NCBI GenBank assembly: GCA_944321435.1
Contig: CALULH010000011.1
Location: 1 to 64,000 of the forward strand
Direction of reading: 5' to 3'
DNA length: 64,000 bases
From: an uncultured Coriobacteriaceae bacterium
GTDB taxonomy: Bacteria; Actinomycetota; Coriobacteriia; Coriobacteriales; Coriobacteriaceae
Shown: positions 16,216 to 23,276 of the stretch, piece by piece
How the letters are laid out: every line of letters starts with the position of its first letter
Position numbering within the stretch: position 1 is the stretch's first letter
Notes under the pieces: generated by a model
What the model was told of the DNA's origin: nothing
The model's database searches: none
What the model saw: only the letters and a program-made list of their open reading frames with translations
Translations under genes and position numbers: made by a program

Positions 16216-16345
16216 GGGGCTCCCTATCGGAATGTGATCAAACCCCGGTATTGTAGCGCGGGGACGGCCGCCCTGTCAGGCGCTCCATCCCCTGCACATC
16301 TGGGCCGCGACCTTGGCGCCCCGTTTGCACGACGGCGCGTTTTCC

Positions 16346-16562
16346 ATTTGGTGTGGTCCGCCTTCCGTTTGGTGTGGTTCGCTTTCTGTTTGGTGTGGTT
16401 CGCTTTCTGTTTGGTGTGGCCGCTCTTCTCGCCCGCACGGCGCATCCTGGGGAAACGCCGCGGCCAACCACACCAAACCGTTTCTGCACCACACCAAACG
16501 GAGACTGGACCACACCAAACAGCGGCTGGGCCACACCAAACAGCGGCTGGGCCACCCCGAAG
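16346..16562. repeat. 21-bp inverted repeat array B (family 1)
   Basis: The most regular member. Left boxes (A/G)TTTGGTGTGG start at 16346, 16367, 16388 and 16409; the 48-bp core is 16420-16467; right boxes CCACACCAAAC start at 16468, 16489, 16510 and 16531, plus a degenerate one at 16552. Every step is exactly 21 bp. The core has CTTCTCGCCC at 16425-16434 and ATCCTGGGG with CCTGGG at core positions 27-32. It lies between prfC (diverging) and the esterase gene, filling a 362-bp gap. Confidence 0.97.
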
Positions 16563-16577
16563 CGCCTCCGAGTCGGC

Positions 16578-17258
16578 TTACGCTCCGTCGGCAAGACGGG
16601 CGTCGAGCGCTGCGAGCCCCGCGGCGAGCCGCTCGGTGTGGTGCTGCATGTGGTTGCCCGGGCCCACGACCATATCCACCGCATGGCCGCGCTCGCGCAG
16701 AATGGCCGCGCATGCCTCCAGATCGTCTTGAACGGTACGCATGATGGGAGCCCCGGCGCGGCACTCCTTCTTGCCGATCGAAAGGTACGCGTAGCGTCCC
16801 GAACCGCACGGGCAAACGCGTCGCAGGTAATCGACCCAGCCTTCGTACCAGACCGAACCCGAAAGGCACGCGCATGCCGAGAAGGGCGAGCCATCGCGCG
16901 CGAACGCGTAAAGCGAGAAGAGCCCGCCGAGCGAATGCCCGCAGATGGCCCGCCGCGCAGGGGCGAGCTCGTGCGCGGCCTCGACCGCGGGGATCGCCGC
17001 GCCCACGAGCTCTGCAAGCGTCTCCTCCGCATGCCCGCCGAAGTCGGGCGCGCCCGGACGCACCCCCGCCGCGGGCCAGGGCGTTAAGCTGTCGTTCCAG
17101 CTGCGCACGGGAACGCGCACCACGGCGGCGCTCAGCCCCGTTGCCGCGGTGGCCACGTCAAAGGGATGCTCGGGCAGGTCGATCACGTACACAACCGGCG
17201 CGCGCGAACCGCCCGCGCCGGGAAAGACCTCGCATCTACCTATGTCAACGTAGCCCAT
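16578..17258 (-). CDS. Esterase of the alpha/beta hydrolase (enterochelin esterase-like) fold
   Basis: A 226-residue protein; start at 17258 behind AGGAGGGGAT. The nucleophile elbow is AICGHSLGGLFSLYAF (Ser about residue 113). The catalytic His is probably in VVGPGNHMQHHTERLA near residue 200, as in IroE/Fes-like esterases. APVVYVIDLPEHPFD is the first strand and oxyanion-hole region. No signal peptide is present, so it acts in the cytoplasm. Iron-siderophore hydrolysis is possible, but no uptake genes are nearby; carboxylesterase is the safer name. Array B begins 16 bp beyond its stop. Confidence 0.8.
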   Translation of the reverse strand: MGYVDIGRCEVFPGAGGSRAPVVYVIDLPEHPFDVATAATGLSAAVVRVPVRSWNDSLTPWPAAGVRPGAPDFGGHAEETLAELVGAAIPAVEAAHELAPARRAICGHSLGGLFSLYAFARDGSPFSACACLSGSVWYEGWVDYLRRVCPCGSGRYAYLSIGKKECRAGAPIMRTVQDDLEACAAILRERGHAVDMVVGPGNHMQHHTERLAAGLAALDARLADGA

Positions 17259-17409
17259 ACATCCCCTCCTCGTGTGCCCCCCATGCCCGCCTGATACCCA
17301 TGCACGATTATCGAGCGCCGGCGCCGAAGGCGCGCGCAGCTTTCCCAGGGATCGATGCCAAAGCAGGACCCCTCCCGCGGCAACCGCTAGGACAGATTGC
17401 GTTGATTGC

Positions 17410-17673
17410 AAACTAGATATTGCGCTGATTATAAAGTATCGCGAGATTGACATTCTCATCGAACAGGGCCCGCGCATCATGAGAGCTATCGAATGCAAGT
17501 CATCGGCAACGTACAACCCGCGCTATTTTGACGCGCTCAACAAGATCGCCGCATCAGAACTCGGCCTTGACGCCCGTGCTCAGGCGGTTGTGTACGGAGG
17601 CGAGCTGGAAACAAGCACGGACCGGGGGCGCTATGGTGCCGTACGCGCGTCTCGGCACATGGCTGGGCCTTGA
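17410..17673 (+). pseudogene. C-terminal remnant of DUF4143-type AAA ATPase
   Basis: About 85 codons read like the end of the DUF4143 ATPases common in gut bacteria: EIDILIEQGPRIMRAIECKS, then ATYNPRYFDALNKIAASE and AVVYGGELETSTDRG. No Walker motifs or HTH remain upstream; the frame simply runs back into unrelated sequence. Base composition (about half A+T at 17400-17530) is much lower in GC than the neighbours, which suggests acquired DNA. It is a decayed fragment and probably not translated. The 17674-17963 stretch that follows is also AT-rich and holds no gene. Confidence 0.7.
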
Positions 17674-17866
17674 CGCGTAACGGCACCGCGCAGACGGGAT
17701 CACACGCCCGTGAATCCTATAACGCAGTCCACCCAAAGCTGTCACCTGGATGCATGTCCGCCCGTGCGACCCGAACAACATGATGAGGGTGCCAAGGCTA
17801 TGCTGCTAAGATACGGTAGGCAGCTTCAGGATTGTCGGCCATGTGGCATCACGCTCGTATGCCATT

Positions 17867-17946
17867 ATTCCGAATACTGAAAGACCCAGACTACGGATTA
17901 TAACAGCCCAAGATTCCGACTGTATGAGCCCCCAGAATCCGAATAC
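17867..17946. repeat. Short ATTCCGA repeats in a gene-free AT-rich gap
   Basis: ATTCCGAATAC (17867), an inverted ATAATCCGTAG (17891-17901), ATTCCGACTGT (17913) and AATCCGAATAC (17936) are spaced by about 22-24 bp. The copies are imperfect and few. The stretch 17674-17963 otherwise shows no gene, tRNA or clear terminator. Confidence 0.35.
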
Positions 17947-17963
17947 GCCACGTGCGCCCGCAG

Positions 17964-18545
17964 CTACTCCCCGGACTCCCCTGTGATCGCGCGCAAGGCG
18001 GCCTCGAGCTCGTCCACCGTCGCAAGCTCCGACCCGTAGCACTTCTCGCAATGCTCGAGCGCCCCCTCCTGCGTACCGCAGAGGAAGGTCATGGTGGCGT
18101 CCGTCACCACCGTCGAGTCGTAACCCAAAAAGTACGCGTCGGCGAGCGTGTGCAGCACACAGATGTTGGTGTCGGCGCCCACGGCAACGACCCTGCGCAC
18201 GCCGAGTTCGCGCAGGGTGAGGTCCAAGTCGGTCTGGAAGAACCCCGAGTAACGGCGCTTGGGGATCACGCGGTCCCCCTCGCCCACGGAAATCTCGGGG
18301 AAGATGCGACTCTCCCCCGCGACGCCGTGCTCGCCCCAGAGCTCGAGCTCGCGGTCCAGGCCGCGCACATGGGCGTCGTTGCAGAAGATCACGGGCACGC
18401 CGGCGTCATGGCAGGCGTCAACCGCGCGGGCAACGGCGCGGCGGTAAGCGGCGGTTGCGGCATCGGGGTCGTACAGCGTGTCGGCGCCGGTGGCCTCTAT
18501 GGCGTCGATGACGAGCAGGGCGGTGGCGTTCTTGTCGATGGTCAT
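17964..18545 (-). CDS. Isochorismatase-family cysteine hydrolase
   Basis: A 193-residue enzyme; start at 18545 after CCGAGGAGG. LLVIDAIEATG supplies the catalytic Asp near residue 13, IPKRRYSGFFQTDLD the catalytic Lys, and VVAVGADTNICVLHTLADAY the nucleophilic Cys. The layout is that of nicotinamidase-like hydrolases, with FCNDAH in the position of a metal or substrate loop. It probably hydrolyses a small amide (nicotinamide, ureidoacrylate or N-carbamoyl compound); the sequence does not decide which. It is divergent from the lanFEG operon, whose promoter lies about 210 bp away. Confidence 0.85.
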   Translation of the reverse strand: MTIDKNATALLVIDAIEATGADTLYDPDAATAAYRRAVARAVDACHDAGVPVIFCNDAHVRGLDRELELWGEHGVAGESRIFPEISVGEGDRVIPKRRYSGFFQTDLDLTLRELGVRRVVAVGADTNICVLHTLADAYFLGYDSTVVTDATMTFLCGTQEGALEHCEKCYGSELATVDELEAALRAITGESGE

Positions 18546-18754
18546 GCGGTCCTCCTCGGAACGGTCGGCCAGGTGGGCCTGGCTCCCCTCCTTATGCCCC
18601 GCGCGTCCCCAGGATACTCAGCGCGCCCAACGCGCGCAGGCAAAACGCGCAACGCCGCGGCACGGCGTCGATGCCGGCAACGGCGCCGCCGCGCGGGCCG
18701 GCAGGGGCCAGCGCGCAAGCGGGGGCAAAAACAGCCGCCGCGTTTCTCGCCCTC

Positions 18755-18774
18755 CGTTAGCGGTTCGTTATACC
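18755..18774 (+). promoter_or_regulatory. Response-regulator box and -10 of the lanFEG operon
   Basis: CGTTA-GCGGTT-CGTTA at 18755-18770 is a direct repeat with 11-bp spacing, typical of OmpR-family regulator sites. A -10-like TATACC starts at 18769, overlapping the second repeat's end. The same arrangement recurs at 22488-22507 upstream of the regulator gene. The lanF start is 75 bp downstream. Confidence 0.65.
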
Positions 18775-18844
18775 CGGCCCCCATGCTGGTAGATGCACCG
18801 GGGCCCAGGCCCCGAGCCCACGCTACCAACCGCAAGGAGGCACC

Positions 18845-19624
18845 ATGCCCGCAAATCCCTACGCCCATTCCGGCACCGTCGGCGCAAGCAGCGCCCGAGC
18901 CGGCGCTCCCGCCGACTGCCTGCTGGAAACCCGCTCCCTCACCAAGCGCTTCGGCCACGGCAAGGCCGCGCAGACCGCCGTGGACGCCGTCGGCCTGCAC
19001 GTGCGCCGCAACCGCGTGTACGGCCTGCTCGGCCCCAACGGCGCCGGTAAGTCCACCACGCTCAAGATGATCTGCGGCATGCTGCGTCCCAGCGCAGGCC
19101 AGATCCTCTTCGACGGCCGTCCCTGGCAGCGCACCGACCTCTACCAAACCGGCTCGCTCATAGAGTCCGCGCCGCTCTACCCCAACCTCACGGCGCGCGA
19201 GAACCTGCGCGTGCGCACCACGCTGCTCGGCCTGCCCGAGAGCCGCATCGACGAGGTGCTCGCCACCGTCGACCTCGCCGGCACGGGCCGCAAGCGCGCC
19301 GGCCGCTTCTCCCTGGGCATGAAGCAGCGCCTGGGGATCGCTCTGGCGCTTCTCGCCTGCCCACGCCTGCTCATTCTGGATGAGCCCGCCAACGGCCTGG
19401 ACCCCCTGGGGATCGAGGACCTGCGCCGCCTCATCCGGTCGTTCGCGGCGCGCGGCATCACCGTGGTGGTCTCGAGCCACATCCTAACCGAGGTGCAGCA
19501 CGTGGCCGACGACATCGGCATCATCACCGGCGGCCGCCTGGCCTACGAGGGGCCGCTCGAAGCCGGCCAGGACCTGGAGCGGCTCTTCATGGACGTCTGC
19601 CGCGCCGACCGCGCCCGCCGCTAA
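18845..19624 (+). CDS. Lantibiotic-protection ABC transporter ATP-binding protein (LanF-like)
   Basis: A 259-residue ATPase; start at ATG 18845 behind AAGGAGG. Walker A is LLGPNGAGKSTTLKMICGML. The Q-loop region TGSLIESAPLYPNLTARENL is characteristic of the BcrA/NukF/MutF group. The signature FSLGMKQRLGIALALL and Walker B LLILDEPANGLDPLG are intact. The first 25 residues are dispensable-looking. With the two permeases that follow it makes an exporter that removes antimicrobial peptides from the membrane and protects the cell. First gene of lanF-E-G; 25 bp to the next gene. Likely activated by the two-component system 3 kb downstream. Confidence 0.88.
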   Translation: MPANPYAHSGTVGASSARAGAPADCLLETRSLTKRFGHGKAAQTAVDAVGLHVRRNRVYGLLGPNGAGKSTTLKMICGMLRPSAGQILFDGRPWQRTDLYQTGSLIESAPLYPNLTARENLRVRTTLLGLPESRIDEVLATVDLAGTGRKRAGRFSLGMKQRLGIALALLACPRLLILDEPANGLDPLGIEDLRRLIRSFAARGITVVVSSHILTEVQHVADDIGIITGGRLAYEGPLEAGQDLERLFMDVCRADRARR

Positions 19625-19649
19625 AGCCGTCAAGGAGGAAGGCAAGCTC

Positions 19650-20564
19650 ATGAAGGATATAAGAACGACAGCTACGGCGCCCACCAGCGCCCCTGGTGCC
19701 CCCGCGTCCTCAGGCGCCCCCGTGTACGGCGGGGCCGCGGGAGCCCGCTCGACGGCCGGCGCCGCCGACCGTACCATGCCCGCCCCGCGCGCCACGCTCG
19801 GCCGAGCGCTGCGGGCCGAGGCGCTCAAAAGCCGCCACGCCGCCCCGGTGCGCCTGGCCGTGATCATGGCAGTGCCCCTGGCGGCGCTGGGACTCTTCAC
19901 CGGCGCCATGGGAAGGCTGTCCTTCTCGCCGTGGAACTACTGGTACGTGCTGCTGATGCCGGTGACCATCGCGCTCGTAACGGGATGCGCGGCAAACGCC
20001 GACGCGCGGCTGGGCAACCGGGCCCTGCTGGGAGCGGGTGCGCCGCTGGCGCTGGGCTGGTGGGCCAAGGCGCTGTGGTGCCTGGCGCTCTCCCTGCTCG
20101 CCAACCTGGTGGTGTTCGCGTTCTACTTGGTAGGGCTCCTGCTGAATGCGGGCGTGGTTGCCACGGGGCAGTTGCCCGCCGCCGTGGCCACCATGCTGGC
20201 GTGTGCGGCCGTCGTCACCGTCACCAGCGCGTGGATGATCCCGGCGGGGCTCTTCCTCACGGCGCGCGCCGGCATGCTGGCCGGCATCTTCGGCCCGCTC
20301 GCCGTGCAGCTGGCGGGCACCTTCGGCTGGTCGGTCATCCCCGCGCCGCAGCTCTTCCCGCCCTCGGCCACGGCCGTCATCCCCACGGCCTTCATCCCCG
20401 TGCTCCCCAGCGGCGAGCCCCTGGCGGCCGACACCGCGCTGGGCGGCGCGCTGGCCGCCGACGGCGCCCTCACGCTGGCCGGCCTCGTCGTAGCGGGCGC
20501 GGCGTTTATCCTCCTCACCGCGGCCACTGCCGCCTGGTTCGCTCAGTCCGAGGAGGTCCGATGA
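19650..20564 (+). CDS. Lantibiotic-protection ABC permease (LanE/MutE-like)
   Basis: A 304-residue protein with six hydrophobic segments after a 45-residue Ala/Pro/Gly-rich cytoplasmic N-terminus. The core begins with LGRALRAEALKSRHAAPVRL, the amphipathic helix that precedes TM1 in ABC-2 permeases of this family, then SFSPWNYWYVLLMPVTIALV. Its length without the leader matches LanE proteins (about 250). Ribosome site AAGGAGG upstream. The stop overlaps the next start as ATGA at 20561-20564, so the two permeases are translationally coupled and form a heterodimer. Confidence 0.8.
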   Translation: MKDIRTTATAPTSAPGAPASSGAPVYGGAAGARSTAGAADRTMPAPRATLGRALRAEALKSRHAAPVRLAVIMAVPLAALGLFTGAMGRLSFSPWNYWYVLLMPVTIALVTGCAANADARLGNRALLGAGAPLALGWWAKALWCLALSLLANLVVFAFYLVGLLLNAGVVATGQLPAAVATMLACAAVVTVTSAWMIPAGLFLTARAGMLAGIFGPLAVQLAGTFGWSVIPAPQLFPPSATAVIPTAFIPVLPSGEPLAADTALGGALAADGALTLAGLVVAGAAFILLTAATAAWFAQSEEVR

Positions 20565-21535
20565 GCATGCGCGCCATATCCGCAAAGCAGGCGGAGCGCC
20601 CGGATGGCATGCGCAGGAGCGCCGGGGCGGCACCGCGGGCAACCGCAGGGCACGCGGAACCGCAGGCGGCCGTGCGGGGGCCGGACGCGCAGGGGCCGGA
20701 CGCGCCGGGAACCCCGCGGATGACCGTGGCCCGGTGCCTGCGGGCCGAGGCGCTGCGGCTGCGCCGGTCGCCGCTCATCCCCCTGCACCTCGCTTGCTCG
20801 GCGACGGCGGGCCTTGCCTGCGGCGCGTACTTTGCCTACGCGCCGTGGGACCCGGCGCTGGGCGCGGACGCGTACGCGCAGTTCTTGGGCGCGTGCATGC
20901 CGCTCATGACAGGCATCGTCTGCGGGCTCGATATCGACGCCGAGCGCGAGGTCGGCGAGCTGGCCAACCTGACCGCGGTGCCGTCGCGCCGCCGGGCGAT
21001 CGCCGCGCGCTGGGTCGCGTTGATCGCCATGGGCTCCGCAGCGCTGGCGCTTGCCATGGGCGTCTTCGCCGGCATCCTCGCATTGGCGGGACGCAACGTG
21101 TTGCCGGCGGAGGCCTACCTGGGATCCGCAGCAGGGCTCGCCGCCGGAAGCGCCGTCCTGTATGCGCTGCTGCTGGCAGCGGCCCTGCGCTTTGGACGCA
21201 ACGTCGCCATCGGCGTCGGTGCGGCAGGGCTCGCATGCGCGCTCTTCTCCGTAGGCGGCTTGGCGCACGGCCTCATGACCGGCGAGCTCACGGCCGCAGC
21301 GGGCGGCATCTTCGGCGCGGCGCCGTTTGCCTGGCCCGCACGGCTGGGATCGCTCGCTGTCGAGGCCGCCATCGCCGCAGGGGGCGCAGGCAACGCCGGA
21401 CTCGCAGCCAATGCCGGAAGCAACGCGGTCGCGGCCGCCGCCTGGCAAACCAGCCTCCTCTGCGCCGTCGTCACCGCGATTGCGCTTATCGCCCTGCTCG
21501 CCTGGTTCAACCGCTACGAAGACCGGCGCCGCTGA
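20561..21535 (+). CDS. Lantibiotic-protection ABC permease (LanG/MutG-like)
   Basis: A 324-residue protein, start ATG 20561 after GAGGAGG and overlapping the LanE stop by 4 bases. A 55-residue disordered N-terminus (Ala/Pro/Gly-rich) precedes MTVARCLRAEALRLRRSPLI, the same membrane-entry helix as in LanE. Six hydrophobic segments follow, ending with LIALLAWFNRYEDRRR, the usual C-terminal end of MutG-type permeases. Second half of the membrane channel. It is the last gene before a 30-bp repeat array separates it from the lipoprotein gene. Confidence 0.8.
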   Translation: MSMRAISAKQAERPDGMRRSAGAAPRATAGHAEPQAAVRGPDAQGPDAPGTPRMTVARCLRAEALRLRRSPLIPLHLACSATAGLACGAYFAYAPWDPALGADAYAQFLGACMPLMTGIVCGLDIDAEREVGELANLTAVPSRRRAIAARWVALIAMGSAALALAMGVFAGILALAGRNVLPAEAYLGSAAGLAAGSAVLYALLLAAALRFGRNVAIGVGAAGLACALFSVGGLAHGLMTGELTAAAGGIFGAAPFAWPARLGSLAVEAAIAAGGAGNAGLAANAGSNAVAAAAWQTSLLCAVVTAIALIALLAWFNRYEDRRR

Positions 21536-21573
21536 GCACACCGCTCAAGCAAGGGTCGCAAGGCGCCCTGCCC

Positions 21574-21937
21574 CGCGCAAAAGCCGTACTCATACGAGGC
21601 CCGTGGGCGAAAACTCCACTCATACGAAGCTCATGGGCGAGAAGAGCACTCGTACGAACGCGCTTCTCGCCCAAGGCTTCATGCCGCCCGGGACGGGCGC
21701 GTTTGTCTCGCGTTGCGCACGGATTTCCCTGGAGATATGCCCCGCAATCCTGGATTACCCGGACGCGCGGGCGCCCTACTGGGGCCGCCCGCATCGTATG
21801 AGCGCAATTCTCGCCCAGCCCGGTCGTATGAGCTCTCGTTTCGCCCACGGCGTTCGTATGAGTTCACGTTTCGCCCATGTCAGTCGTATGAGCGAGCTTT
21901 TCGCCCGAGCTAGTCGTATGAGCACCTTTCTCGCTCG
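21574..21937. repeat. 30-bp inverted repeat array (family 2, copy 2)
   Basis: Left arm: CTCATACGA at 21589 and 21619 and CTCGTACGA at 21649, alternating with TGGGCGA(G)AA at 21604 and 21634 and a weak copy at 21574; like boxes are 30 bp apart. At 21664, where a third TGGGCGAGAA is due, the box is inverted (TTCTCGCCCA). After a 120-bp core the right arm has TCGTATGAG at 21794, 21824, 21854, 21884 and 21914, each followed by TT(C/T)TCGCCCA at 21808, 21838, 21868 and 21898 (21928 degenerate). It fills most of the 469-bp gap between lanG and the lipoprotein gene. Confidence 0.95.
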
Positions 21938-22004
21938 CAAGTAACCCCCCCGCATGCGACACAACCTCTCCTCGTATGCGACACACCCTCTGATAGGAGA
22001 CCGT

Positions 22005-22457
22005 ATGACACACCCAACCGCCCACGCGCGCGTGCGCCCTCATACTCCTGCCGGGTTTACCCGCTGCGCGCTGAGCGCCCTGGCCGTCGCGGCGGCGCTT
22101 ATCGCCTGCCTGCTCCTTTCCGGCTGCAACGGCCTGGGCGCAGTGGCCAAGTCCACCTGGAACCGCCTGCTGCCGCTGCCCACGGAAACGCTCTACGCCG
22201 CCACCCCGCAGCCCGACTCGTACGCGGACGCATATGCCGACGCAGCCGGAACGGGCACCAACTACGTCTACCGCCTCACCGCCGCAGACGCGGACGGCCG
22301 CACGCACACGCTTGAGATCATCGTCTTCGGGCGCAAGGCGTCGGGCGACGGCTACCTGAAGATCACCGCCAAGGGCGACACCGGCTTCCGCTACGACCAG
22401 GTCGACGAGACGGACGTGCCCGGTGCGGCGCTGACCGCGCTCCGCGCAGGAGCCTAG
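22005..22457 (+). CDS. YxeA-like lipoprotein of the lantibiotic-protection locus
   Basis: A 150-residue secreted lipoprotein. Start ATG 22005 after ATAGGAG; the longer open frame comes from the array. A signal helix (ALSALAVAAALIACLL) ends in the lipobox LLSGC, so Cys would be lipidated and the protein anchored outside the membrane. The mature part has a short linker, then TNYVYRLTAADADGRTHTL and a run GYLKITAKGDTGFRYDQVDE like the YxeA (DUF1093) fold found next to LanFEG genes. It may bind the peptide, like LanI immunity lipoproteins, but is not clearly one. The function is inferred from position. Confidence 0.65.
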   Translation: MTHPTAHARVRPHTPAGFTRCALSALAVAAALIACLLLSGCNGLGAVAKSTWNRLLPLPTETLYAATPQPDSYADAYADAAGTGTNYVYRLTAADADGRTHTLEIIVFGRKASGDGYLKITAKGDTGFRYDQVDETDVPGAALTALRAGA

Positions 22458-22487
22458 CGCGCAAGGCTCCGGGCGCTGGCACCCGCC

Positions 22488-22507
22488 CGTTAGCGAATCG
22501 TTAGAAT
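22488..22507 (+). promoter_or_regulatory. Response-regulator box and -10 of lanRK
   Basis: CGTTA-GCGAAT-CGTTA at 22488-22503, with -10-like TAGAAT at 22502-22507. Box sequence, N6 spacing and box-to-(-10) offset equal those before lanF. A 10-bp stem (AAGGAGGCCC/GGGCCTCCTT, 22523-22547) follows in the leader and could act as a weak terminator or attenuator. Confidence 0.65.
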
Positions 22508-22613
22508 TAACCTGCACCCTGAAGGAGGCCCCGACCCGGGCCTCCTTGCGGCCGGACGGGACGAGAAGCGCAAAACGAGCGCCGGGAAGAGACGCGCGGA
22601 GATCGGAGGACGC

Positions 22614-23276
22614 ATGGCACGCATCTTGGGCATAGACGACGAGCGGGCCATCCTCGACGCCCTCGCGCGGGTGCTCGCGCGCGAGGGGCACGACCTCGTC
22701 AAGAAAACCGATCCGACCGAGGTCCTGGGCATGGACCTCGCGCGGTTCGACCTCATCCTCTGCGACGTCATGATGCCGGGGATCGACGGCTTCGAGCTGG
22801 TGCGCCAGATCCGCCCGCGTTTTGACGGGCCCATCGTCTTCCTCACCGCGCGCGTGGCGGAGGAGGACGCCGTCACGGGCTACGGGCTCGGAGCGGACGA
22901 CTACGTGCGCAAGCCCTTCAGCGCCGCGGAGCTGCGCGCCAAGGTAGCCGCCCACCTCAGACGCGAGCGCCGCGAGCACGCGCACGCCCTCGCGTTCGGC
23001 AACGTGCGCCTGAACCTCACGTCCTGCGAGCTCTCCGTGGACGGGCGGCGCGTCCCCCTCACCCCAACGGAGTACGAGATCTGCGCGTTTCTCGCCAAAC
23101 GGCCAGGACAGGTCTTCAGCCGGTCGCAGATCCGCAAGGCGGTGCTCGGCTGGGAGCGCGAGGCGGATGACGCAGCCATATCCATGCAGATAAGCCGCGC
23201 GCGCAAGAAACTCGCCGCGGCGGGCGCCGACCCGATCGCAACCGTATGGGGCATGGGGTACAAATGGCAGCCGTAA
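22614..23276 (+). CDS. OmpR-family response regulator (LanR-like)
   Basis: A 220-residue regulator; start ATG 22614 with GATCGGAGG upstream. Receiver domain residues 1-118: acidic pair Asp8-Asp9, phospho-acceptor Asp51 in LILCDVMMPGIDG, and the conserved Lys in VRKPFSAAEL. A winged-helix OmpR domain (about 125-220) contains LTPTEYEICAFLAKRPGQVF and AAISMQISRARKKL. It is most like NisR/SpaR-type regulators of peptide-defence operons. It overlaps the kinase start by 13 bases. It probably binds CGTTA-N6-CGTTA before lanF and before its own gene. Confidence 0.9.
   Translation: MARILGIDDERAILDALARVLAREGHDLVKKTDPTEVLGMDLARFDLILCDVMMPGIDGFELVRQIRPRFDGPIVFLTARVAEEDAVTGYGLGADDYVRKPFSAAELRAKVAAHLRRERREHAHALAFGNVRLNLTSCELSVDGRRVPLTPTEYEICAFLAKRPGQVFSRSQIRKAVLGWEREADDAAISMQISRARKKLAAAGADPIATVWGMGYKWQP

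Noticed and set aside
16238-17032. Long open frames across the arrays encoding heptad or decad repeats (HTKQKAN, FGVVRFL, TPNRKG, SYQCPFRARR)
   Set aside because: 21 and 30 are multiples of three, so the arrays stay open in many frames on both strands. There is no ribosome site, the arms are inverted in the middle and the same peptides appear in all four arrays regardless of gene context. Treated as non-coding.
17806-18051. Small minus-strand frame overlapping the cysteine-hydrolase end
   Set aside because: No ribosome site, no recognisable motif and overlap with the end of a clear gene; composition is that of the AT-rich gap.
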